A stretch of 64,000 nucleotides of DNA from Erythrobacter litoralis (GTDB lineage: Bacteria > Pseudomonadota > Alphaproteobacteria > Sphingomonadales > Sphingomonadaceae), in the NCBI RefSeq assembly GCF_029760855.1, contig NZ_SOSI01000001.1, positions 124,001 through 188,000 on the forward strand, read 5' to 3'. This document shows positions 36,006 through 43,073 of this stretch, piece by piece. The stretch's first letter is position 1. Every line of letters starts with the position of its first letter. The position numbers and the translations under genes were made by a program. Under the pieces are notes generated by a model that had not been told where the DNA came from, made no database searches, and was given only the letters and a program-made list of their open reading frames with translations.

Positions 36006-36910
36006 CCAAGACGCGCGAGAAGATCGAGGCGCTCGCGCGAGAGCATGGTTTCAGGCCCAATCAGATGGCTAGTCGTCTGCGAAGGCAGAAGATTGGTGTG
36101 ATCGGGGTGATCATTCCGTTAGGGCACGAACAGAAGCAGCAGGTATCCGATACCTTCTTCCTTACCCTGCTTGGCCATTTGGCTGACGAATTGACGGAAC
36201 AGGGTTACGATCTGATGCTGCGGCGGGTCGTTCCAACCAGCGATGAAGACTGGCTGGACCCCTTCATCGGTTCAGGAATGATCGATGGCGTCATCGTCGT
36301 GGGCCAGTCCGATCAGTTCGATCATCTGGAAGAGATTGCCGACGGCTACAGGCCAATGGTCGTCTGGGGTCAGCATCGCGAGGGCCAGCGGCACTGCGTC
36401 GTAGGCTCGGACAATCACCTCGGCGGGAAACTTGCGGCGGAGCGGCTCATCGCGTCGGGCGCGAAAAAACTGGGATTTGTCGGTGAGACGAATGCCCCTG
36501 AATTCGCTGCCCGCTTCGCAGGTGCGAGGCAAGTCGCTGATGCATTCGGCCTGGATCTGCGCGAATTTCCCGCTCACCTGGCGACTTCGGGCATGACTGA
36601 CGAGATTGCAAGTCTGATGCAGGATGCAGGCGGAACCTGCGACGGGCTTTTCGCCGCTACGGATTTGCTTGCGCTGGCGTGTCTCGGCGAACTGCAGAAG
36701 CTGAAACGCAGGGTGCCTGACGAGGTGAAGCTAATCGGGTTCGATGACCTCCCGATATCTCACCAGACCTCACCACCACTTACTACGATCCGCCAGGACA
36801 TCGCGGACGGCGCCCACGCAATGGTGGACTTGCTGCTGAGACGGATCGCCGGGGAGGCCACGGAAAGCATCGTCATGCAACCCAAACTGGTGGTCCGAGG
36901 AACGACCTGA
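36005..36910 (+). pseudogene. LacI-family regulator lacking its DNA-binding N-terminus
   Basis: Homology begins mid-protein with AKTREKIEALAREHGFRPNQ (the end of the LacI headpiece) and runs through MASRLRRQKIGVIG into a complete periplasmic-binding-protein-like effector domain ending VVRGTT. The first 25-30 residues, including the recognition helix, are missing; upstream sequence is the antisense of a kinase gene. ATG 36065 could start a 281-aa effector-domain protein, but it could not bind DNA as a normal LacI regulator. No sugar-utilisation genes are nearby. Confidence 0.8.
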
Positions 36911-36963
36911 GCGGAGATATCAGGCAGTCATGGTCGAAGGTCTGCATGCTAATGCAAGTGTAT

Positions 36964-36991
36964 TAAAAGCTGCCAGTCCGCTACCGGCCCA
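36964..36991. repeat. Interspersed repeat, copy 3
   Basis: AAAAGCTGCCAG joins directly to TCCGCTACCGGCCCA, combining the end block of the 57-bp module with the second module seen at 34028. Confidence 0.65.
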
Positions 36992-37031
36992 GCAACAGTC
37001 GATCGTCTTGCTTATCGGCCTTCGAAAATGA

Positions 37032-37922
37032 TCAGAAGTCCCGCATCGCTTTAAGGAAAGCCTGGAAGGCGGCCGTAGGCTGCCGCTTGCTGGGATAATA
37101 GACGTGGCATGGTGGAAGCGCAGGTGCCCATCCGGACAATATCTCGACCAGGTCGCCGGATCTGAGGTGCGCCGCAGCCTGTGCCATGAGCAGGCAGCAG
37201 ACACCGAGGCCTCGCAAAGCGGCATCGCGCATGATGTCGATATCGTTGGTGACGAAGCTGGTGGGGACTGCCCGGTCCGAGCGCGCACCATCGCGTTCGA
37301 ATTCCCAACGGTGCAGCGCGCCTGATGTCGCGTGTCGAAAGCTGATGCACCGATGGCTCCCGAGATCCTCAGGGTTCATCGGGTTTCCGTTCAGATCGAG
37401 GTATTCGGGCGACGCGACGAATACGAGCTTGAGCGGCTCACTGATCCGCACCGAGACCATATCGGCCTGCAGCGCCTTGTCGTGCCGCACTCCGCAATCG
37501 AAGCGCTCGGCGACAATATCGACCAGACCATCGTCCACGGTAAGGTCGATCGACACATCCGGATGGTCACGCGAGAAGTTGGGCAGTCGCGGCAGGATCA
37601 GATAGGCGGCGGCGGGCTTGTGGGCATTGACACGCACGCGCCCTACCGGCCGGCTGCGGACGCTATCCAATTCTCCGAGGATGTCCTCGACCGAAGTCAT
37701 CGCAGGCTGCAACTTGGTGAGCAGGACCTGGCCAGCTTCGGTCGGGGCGAGCGAACGGGTGGTGCGGTTGAGCAGACGGATGTCGAGACGCGTTTCGAGA
37801 TTTCGCAGCGCATGGCTCAAGGCAGAAGGAGATATGCCCGATCGCTTGGCAGCCGCCGCGAAGCTTCCCGCATCAACGATCTCTGCAAACACCGCCAGCC
37901 CCGACCATACCTCACGGTCCAT
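37032..37922 (-). CDS. LysR-family transcriptional regulator
   Basis: The 296-aa protein has an N-terminal LysR helix-turn-helix (FAEIVDAGSFAAAAKRSGIS, PSALSHALRNLETRLDIRLL, NRTTRSLAPTEAG) and a substrate-binding domain starting near residue 90 (PVGRVRVNAHKPAAAYLILP). It belongs to the CrgA-like group by length and by RPVGRVRV. ATG 37922 is divergent from the aldo/keto reductase at 38020, with about 97 bp between, so it probably regulates that gene and itself. The effector is unknown. Confidence 0.92.
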   Translation of the reverse strand: MDREVWSGLAVFAEIVDAGSFAAAAKRSGISPSALSHALRNLETRLDIRLLNRTTRSLAPTEAGQVLLTKLQPAMTSVEDILGELDSVRSRPVGRVRVNAHKPAAAYLILPRLPNFSRDHPDVSIDLTVDDGLVDIVAERFDCGVRHDKALQADMVSVRISEPLKLVFVASPEYLDLNGNPMNPEDLGSHRCISFRHATSGALHRWEFERDGARSDRAVPTSFVTNDIDIMRDAALRGLGVCCLLMAQAAAHLRSGDLVEILSGWAPALPPCHVYYPSKRQPTAAFQAFLKAMRDF

Positions 37923-38019
37923 TCGTGAAAATCCTTCAGCAACCCATCCTACTTCCGAGCCCTAATCAATCTAGGTTATGCGCTCCATCTCTTTCCCAAG
38001 ACAATCTTGGAGACATCGC

Positions 38020-39138
38020 ATGAACCTCGCCGCCCTTCGCCCGCTCGGATCGTCCGGACTGCTCGTTAGCCCCCTCGCGCTCGGTACCATGACCTTCGGC
38101 ACACCGCGCTGGGGCATGGACGAGGCTGCAAGCAAAGCGGTCTTCGATCGCTATGTCGAACTGGGCGGTAATTTTGTCGATACGGCCGATGTCTACTCCG
38201 GTGGCGCATCGGAGGAGATGGTCGGCAAGTTTGTCGCCGAAGGTGTTTTGCGAGAGCGGATGGTGTTGGCCACTAAGTCCGGCTTCAACACTGGCAACGG
38301 TCCGCACGAAGGAGGTCAGGGCAGACGTCATCTCGAAGCCGCGGTCGATCGCTCGCTCAAGCGGATGCAGACCGACTACATCGATCTTTATTGGATCCAC
38401 ATCTGGGATGGCATCACCCCCGCCCTCGAACTGTTGCAGACGATGACCGGCCTCATCGCCAAGGGAAAGATTCGCTATTGGGGCTTGTCGAACAGCCCGG
38501 CCTGGTTCGTGGCGCAGCTTGCCACCTTGGCGCGCGCACATGGCCTGCCTGCCCCAATCGGGCTGCAATATTTCTATTCCTTGGTCGAGCGCGGGGTGGA
38601 GGACGAGCACGTACCCTTGGCGCGGGAATTTGGCATGGGCCTCGTTCCATGGAGCCCGCTTGCCTACGGACTGCTCACCGGAAAGTATGATCGGGCGACG
38701 GTCGAGGCCGGCCCGCGTACCGGCGGCGTGCCGAATAGCGGAGGCGATACCGGTGACCGGCCAGATGACGACAAGCGCCTCGATGGTGACAATCCCTTTG
38801 GCGACCAACTGTTCACCGATCGCAACTGGCGCATTGTGGACGCACTGAGGGAAGTAGCAGCGGACATGGGCGAGACCCCTGCGCGTGTGGCGCTCGCATG
38901 GGTCGCCGGACGTCCCGGCGTCGCGTCGACGCTGATGGGCGTGAGCCGCGCCGATCAAGTAACCGACAATATCGGGGCGCTGAGCCTGTCGTTACCTTCG
39001 AAAGCGATAGCTGCTCTTGATGCCGCAAGCGGTGAAGGTGGCAGGTTCCTTTATGGATTTTTCCAACCGGCAGCGCGCAACCAGATGGTGTTCGGGGGAG
39101 CTGACGTAATCGCCAGACCCGCCGAAGGCGGCGCATGA
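38020..39138 (+). CDS. Aldo/keto reductase
   Basis: This 372-aa reductase is a paralogue of the gene at 727 (shared LGSSGLLVSPLALGTMTFGT-type start, ADVYSGGASEEMVGKF and DLYWIHIWDG). Catalytic residues are D54, Y59, K86 and H127. It has an inserted segment around residues 228-255 (RTGGVPNSGGDTGDRPDDDK). An in-frame ATG lies at 37978, but 38020 has GGAG at an eight-base distance and matches the paralogue's N-terminus. Likely controlled by the divergent LysR protein. The substrate is unknown. Confidence 0.92.
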   Translation: MNLAALRPLGSSGLLVSPLALGTMTFGTPRWGMDEAASKAVFDRYVELGGNFVDTADVYSGGASEEMVGKFVAEGVLRERMVLATKSGFNTGNGPHEGGQGRRHLEAAVDRSLKRMQTDYIDLYWIHIWDGITPALELLQTMTGLIAKGKIRYWGLSNSPAWFVAQLATLARAHGLPAPIGLQYFYSLVERGVEDEHVPLAREFGMGLVPWSPLAYGLLTGKYDRATVEAGPRTGGVPNSGGDTGDRPDDDKRLDGDNPFGDQLFTDRNWRIVDALREVAADMGETPARVALAWVAGRPGVASTLMGVSRADQVTDNIGALSLSLPSKAIAALDAASGEGGRFLYGFFQPAARNQMVFGGADVIARPAEGGA

Positions 39139-39189
39139 CGGCGTCGGATAGCCGAAGCAACCGTCTGTCTTAGCCCGTTCGATCACTAC

Positions 39190-39214
39190 AAGGGGACGGT
39201 CGCCTTACGGCCCA
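39190..39214. repeat. Divergent copy of the interspersed repeat
   Basis: AAGGGGACGGTCGCCTTACGGCCCA resembles the TCCGCTAYCGGCCCA module in its right half and in position, between convergent genes, but is diverged. Confidence 0.35.
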
Positions 39215-39249
39215 AAAAGTGCCACTTGCTAGATAACTTCTGTGAGGCT

Positions 39250-39840
39250 TTAGCCTTCCAACATTGCTTTGACAGCTGCGCCAGCTATTCGTGCGCTAGA
39301 GATCAGTTGGTCCGAGCTGTGTCCATTGCGGGCCTTCGCAGACAGACCAAACATAACCGTTGCGATGAAATCCGTTACCTCTTCGGCTTCTTCGGGATGC
39401 CGCTGCGCAATATACATGCGGATCACGTCCTCAGCAGCGCGATTATACGTGATAGCGACCTCTCGCGCATCGTGATCGCCACAGCGGGTTCCTTCCACAA
39501 CCATGCAACCCGCCGCGTCCGGGTTATCAGAGTAAAAGCGTGCGGCTTCCTCCAGGCTTTCAAGTAGGCATTGCCAAACGGGCCGATCGGGTCGCAGCAA
39601 TCGATCGAGCGGAATTGCGCCCACCCGGGCATATTGTTCCAACACGCGGGCGTAGAGCTGCGCCTTGCTGCCAAAGGCGGCGTAGAAGCTGGGCGGATTG
39701 ATCCCCAGAGCCTTTGTGATGTCGCCAACGCTCACCGCATCGTAGCCGTGAGCATGGAAAAGCTCCTGCGCAATTCTTACTGCCTCGTCGAGATCGAAGC
39801 GGCGCGGGCGACCCCTTGGACGAGCCATTTTTGTAGTCAC
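39250..39840 (-). CDS. bdcR: TetR-family repressor BdcR
   Basis: The 196-aa protein has the TetR helix-turn-helix (GRPRRFDLDEAVRIAQELFH, VSVGDITKALGINPPSFYAAFGSKAQLYARVL) and a C-terminal domain with CMVVEGTRCGDHDAREVAI and VMFGLSAKARNGHS, closely resembling my recollection of E. coli BdcR (YjgJ). The GTG start at 39840 has AAGGAG ten bases upstream; ATG 39828 is an alternative. It is divergent from bdcA, as in E. coli. It probably represses bdcA through the palindrome at 39876. Confidence 0.88.
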   Translation of the reverse strand: MTTKMARPRGRPRRFDLDEAVRIAQELFHAHGYDAVSVGDITKALGINPPSFYAAFGSKAQLYARVLEQYARVGAIPLDRLLRPDRPVWQCLLESLEEAARFYSDNPDAAGCMVVEGTRCGDHDAREVAITYNRAAEDVIRMYIAQRHPEEAEEVTDFIATVMFGLSAKARNGHSSDQLISSARIAGAAVKAMLEG

Positions 39841-39854
39841 GTTTACATAACTCC

Positions 39855-39897
39855 TTGACGACGGGGTCTGAAACTTTATGTAGTGCGCCCTACATTA
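39855..39897 (+). promoter_or_regulatory. bdcA promoter with overlapping BdcR operator
   Basis: TTGACG (39855-39860) and TATGTA (39877-39882), 16 bp apart, form a promoter. TTATGTAG (39876-39883) and CTACATTA (39890-39897) are inverted arms matching at 7 of 8 bases around TGCGCC and cover the -10. A related half-site TTTACATAA lies at 39842. Confidence 0.6.
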
Positions 39898-39915
39898 TAT
39901 CTCAAGGAGAACAAC

Positions 39916-40629
39916 GTGGCGGTTTTTCAAGGAAAGTCCGTGCTAGTACTCGGCGGTAGTCGTGGCATCGGGGCAGCAATTGTAAGGCGCTTCGCAAGGG
40001 ACGGCGCAAAGGTGACCTTTACCTATTCCGGCTCGCAGGAGGCGGCGGAAACACTGGCGGCGGAGACCGGCAGCATAGCCATCCAAACTGACAGCGCAGA
40101 TCGCGACGCGGTGATCGCCTGCGTCCGTGACACCGGCCCCCTCGATATCCTCGCCGTCAATTCTGGGTTCGCGATTTTCGGTGATGCGCTGGAACAGGAC
40201 CCCGACGAGATAGACCGGCTGTTTCGGGTCAATGTTCATGCGCCTTACCATGCCTCGGTGGAAGCAGCACGATCGATGCCGGAAGGCGGGCGGATCATTA
40301 TAATCGGTTCAGTGAACGGTGATCGGATGCCGCTTCCCGGCATGGCGTCCTACGCCCTCAGTAAGTCGGCTCTACAGGGCCTTGCTCGTGGGCTGGCACG
40401 CGATCTCGGACCGCGTGGCATTACGATCAACATCGTGCAACCCGGACCAATTGATACCGACGCCAACCCCGCCGACGGGCCGATGAAAGAGCTGATGCAT
40501 AGCTTTATGGCTATCAAGCGCCATGGGCAGCCTCAGGAGGTTGCGGGCATGGTCGCCTGGTTGGCTGGACCGGAAGCTAGCTTCGTGACCGGAGCGATGC
40601 ACACCATCGACGGAGCCTTCGGCGCATAA
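39916..40629 (+). CDS. bdcA: SDR-family BdcA (cyclic-di-GMP-binding biofilm dispersal protein)
   Basis: The 237-aa protein matches E. coli BdcA in length and closely in sequence from memory: VLVLGGSRGIGAAIVRRFA, SADRDAV, HAPYHASVEAARSMPEGGRI, IIIGSVNGDRMPLPGMASYA, VQPGPIDTDANPADGPM and the C-terminus TGAMHTIDGAFGA. SDR catalytic Tyr and Lys are in YALSKSA, with a GGSRGIG nucleotide loop. GTG 39916 is preferred over the in-frame ATG 39883 because AAGGAG lies seven bases before it. BdcA is reported to bind c-di-GMP and promote biofilm dispersal, though it retains SDR chemistry. It pairs divergently with bdcR. Confidence 0.92.
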   Translation: MAVFQGKSVLVLGGSRGIGAAIVRRFARDGAKVTFTYSGSQEAAETLAAETGSIAIQTDSADRDAVIACVRDTGPLDILAVNSGFAIFGDALEQDPDEIDRLFRVNVHAPYHASVEAARSMPEGGRIIIIGSVNGDRMPLPGMASYALSKSALQGLARGLARDLGPRGITINIVQPGPIDTDANPADGPMKELMHSFMAIKRHGQPQEVAGMVAWLAGPEASFVTGAMHTIDGAFGA

Positions 40630-40788
40630 AAAGCATGGCGGGCTACTCGCCCGCCAGTGGTGCCCTCAAGTGCTATCTCCGAACCAAAGCACGTGGACCG
40701 ACGATGCTGCGCCTTAAGGGACTGGTTTGCGACTTTCTGGCCCGTTGCTACAGTCTGCTTCAGTATTGTCCCCGCCAAAAGCGGAAGG

Positions 40789-40803
40789 TCCGCTACCGGC
40801 CCA
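40789..40803. repeat. Interspersed repeat module, copy 4
   Basis: TCCGCTACCGGCCCA, preceded by AAAGCGGAAGG, lies between the 3' ends of bdcA and the AraC-type gene. Confidence 0.6.
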
Positions 40804-40825
40804 TCTCCAATCATCCTGTTGAATG

Positions 40826-41722
40826 TCAAAGTGGCGTCAGAAAATTCCCGCTGTCCTGCAAGCGCATGAGGTCCTGTCGCGGCGGGGCGCCAAACAGGCG
40901 GGCGTATTCGCGGCTGAACTGGGACGGGCTGTCGTAGCCGACCGCGACCCCCGCCGAGCCTGCGGTAGACCCCTCTGTCAGCATGAGCCGACGCGCTTCC
41001 TGAAGTCGCAGTTGCTTCTGGTATTCCAGGGGCGTCATCCGCGTGACCGTCTTGAAGTGCTGGTGCAATGAAGAAGGGCTCATCCCCGCCGCAGCCGCGA
41101 TCTCGTCAATACGCAAGCGTTGATCGAACGCGGACCGGATCGTGCGTATGGCCCGGCTCACTTGATTGAGATGGCTGTCCGCCACCGCCATGTAGCGAAG
41201 GGTCGGCCCATGCGGACCCGTCAGCAGGCGGTAGAGGATTTCCCGCTCGATCAGCGGGACCAGAGCAGGAATATCCGCCGGTCGATCGAGCAAGCGCACC
41301 AGTCGGCAGGCGGCGTCCACCAGATCGTCGTCGCTTCGGTAAACGGCGAGGGCCGGCAGGTCGGTCATCGGCGCGCGTTCGCCCTCTTCCATAATGAGGT
41401 CCACCAGCGCGGATTGGTCGATATCGATTTTCGCGCAGAGGTAAGGCGCATCGGGCCTCGCCTGCGTCACGTGCCCGATCAGCGGCAGGTCCAGCGACAC
41501 CAGCAGGTAATGCTCCGCATCGTATGTCACGCTCTGATCGGCAAGCGATACACGCTTCGACCCTTGGGCGATCAGGCAAAGGGAAGCTTCGTACACCGCG
41601 GGCAGCGGCTGTGTCGGCTCGTCGGCGCGAAACAGAGACAGTCGCGTTATTGCTGTGTCGACCATCCCGGTGCGGCTGACGTGCCGTGCGATGTGTGACG
41701 CCAGTTCGGAATGCTTGCTCAT
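40826..41722 (-). CDS. AraC-family transcriptional regulator
   Basis: This 298-aa regulator has an AraC-type N-terminal cupin domain (EASLCLIAQGSKRVSLADQS; HYLLVSLDLPLIGHV) and two C-terminal helix-turn-helix motifs (IDEIAAAAGMSPSSLHQHFK; SAGVAVGYDSPSQFSREYAR). Homology starts at ATG 41722 (MSKHSELASHIARHVSRTG), which has GGAAGGCGGG upstream, rather than at the longer frame's start. It diverges from the SDR gene at 41872 and probably activates it in response to a small molecule. Confidence 0.92.
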   Translation of the reverse strand: MSKHSELASHIARHVSRTGMVDTAITRLSLFRADEPTQPLPAVYEASLCLIAQGSKRVSLADQSVTYDAEHYLLVSLDLPLIGHVTQARPDAPYLCAKIDIDQSALVDLIMEEGERAPMTDLPALAVYRSDDDLVDAACRLVRLLDRPADIPALVPLIEREILYRLLTGPHGPTLRYMAVADSHLNQVSRAIRTIRSAFDQRLRIDEIAAAAGMSPSSLHQHFKTVTRMTPLEYQKQLRLQEARRLMLTEGSTAGSAGVAVGYDSPSQFSREYARLFGAPPRQDLMRLQDSGNFLTPL

Positions 41723-41871
41723 CCCGCCTTCCTGCCATTTCCCGAAGCTCCTTCGCAATCCGCCGGATGTAAAGTTCGGAGGATCGTGCAAGGATTCCAG
41801 CGGATCGAGATCACGCTTGCCCGAGCGCGGATCTATCTGGCTTGCCACCAGACAGATCGAAAGGAACTGCC

Positions 41872-42597
41872 ATGACAAAGACAATCGACAAAACCGTGCT
41901 GATCACCGGAGCTTCCAGCGGGATCGGCGAGGCAACGGTGCGCGAACTAGTTGGAAGCGGCGCGAAGCTGTTCATCGGCGCACGCCGCACCGACCGGTTG
42001 GAAGCTCTAGCCGACGAATTGGGTGACGCGGTGGCCTGGCAATCGCTGGATGTGACGGATGGCGATAATTTTCAGGCGTTCGTGGCAGCGGCGCACGAAC
42101 GGTTCGGGAGCATCGACGTGCTCGTCAACAACGCCGGCGTCATGCCGCTCTCCCCCCTTGCCGCTCTGAAACAGGACGAGTGGTCCCGGATGATCGATGT
42201 AAACATTCGCGGCGTGCTGAACGGGATTGCGGCGGTCCTGCCGCGCTTCATCGACCAGGGGTCCGGGCACGTGGTCAATGTCGCCTCCATCGCTGCGCAT
42301 TTCGTGATGCCGAGCGCGGCCGTCTACTGTGCAACGAAGTATGCGGTGTGGGCGATCACGGAAGGACTTCGGCAGGAGCACGACGAAATCCGCACAACGA
42401 TCATCTCGCCCGGTGTCGTGGCGACGGAATTGGGCAGCGACATAACCGACCCGCAGATAGCAACCGCCCTGAAGGGTTGGCGGGAAAAATCGCTCACGCC
42501 CGACGCAATAGCACGGGCCATCCGCTATGCCCTCGAGCAGCCGGAGGGCGTCGACATCAACGAGGTGATCGTCCGGCCGACGGCCGCTGGAATGTAG
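41872..42597 (+). CDS. Short-chain dehydrogenase/reductase
   Basis: The 241-aa NAD(P)-dependent oxidoreductase has VLITGASSGIGEATVREL, cofactor-specific IGARRTDRLE, DVLVNNAGVMPLSPL, the catalytic Tyr and Lys in YCATKYAVWAI, and IRTTIISPGVVATEL. AAAGGA lies about eight bases before ATG 41872; a longer in-frame start at 41842 lacks homology. It is divergent from an AraC-type regulator. Enzymes of this subgroup act on many alcohols and carbonyls; the substrate is not predictable. Confidence 0.92.
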   Translation: MTKTIDKTVLITGASSGIGEATVRELVGSGAKLFIGARRTDRLEALADELGDAVAWQSLDVTDGDNFQAFVAAAHERFGSIDVLVNNAGVMPLSPLAALKQDEWSRMIDVNIRGVLNGIAAVLPRFIDQGSGHVVNVASIAAHFVMPSAAVYCATKYAVWAITEGLRQEHDEIRTTIISPGVVATELGSDITDPQIATALKGWREKSLTPDAIARAIRYALEQPEGVDINEVIVRPTAAGM

Positions 42598-42607
42598 CGA
42601 GCTTTGG

Positions 42608-42646
42608 GGAGCGCTAAATGTGGTTCCTTACCACTGCTGGCGCTCC
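42608..42646 (+). terminator. Nested hairpin after the SDR gene
   Basis: GGAGCGC (42608-42614) pairs with GCGCTCC (42640-42646), and inside this GTGG pairs with CCAC. It starts about 10 bp after the stop. There is no T tract, so it is a terminator or mRNA-stability hairpin. Confidence 0.45.
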
Positions 42647-42749
42647 TCGAACTGCATATATCGAGCCGGCTATCCGGCAGCACTCTAACACAAAGAATGG
42701 GGGCCCGGGTCTGTCCGGTTCGGGCAGGCAGGCGCTCTGAAGCGGTCAT

Positions 42750-42764
42750 TCCGCTATCGGCCCA
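42750..42764. repeat. Interspersed repeat module, copy 5
   Basis: TCCGCTATCGGCCCA preceded by GAAGCGGTCAT, the best match to the copy at 40789 in its left flank. Confidence 0.6.
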
Positions 42765-43073
42765 AAAGTCGACTTTGTCAGCTGGTGGATGGCGGACCCA
42801 GTCTTGCACGTCACCGTTTCGCATTAGACATGTCTCCCGATTCCGAGGGGTCCACCTCCTTATCGATATGGCTTTGAAGACTCTCTTTTTCATTTCATGT
42901 TTGCCTGACCTTCTCGCCTGTTGCCGCTGCCATAGTCGACGCATCTACTGACGAAATTCGTGAGAATTCCGCCATGTTCGCGTTTGTACTCATGCCGATA
43001 TTAGCAATTTGGTAATGCCCTGCCCGTTAAGGTTAACCCGGAACTAAGGAAGTGGGGTGCGCTGCCGGAGGCA

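Larger units (their letters stand above)
42598..43073. other. Non-coding interval upstream of the giant adhesin gene
   Basis: The interval holds a hairpin at 42608-42646 and a repeat module at 42750. Its last part presumably carries the promoter of the 12.6-kb gene. GGTTAACC near 43031 is a small palindrome. I cannot place a convincing -35/-10 pair or a regulator site. No coding frame is supported. Confidence 0.55.

Noticed and set aside
37966-38958. 330-codon reverse frame
   Set aside because: Antisense to the aldo/keto reductase; the corresponding shadow also appears opposite the paralogue at 655-1350.
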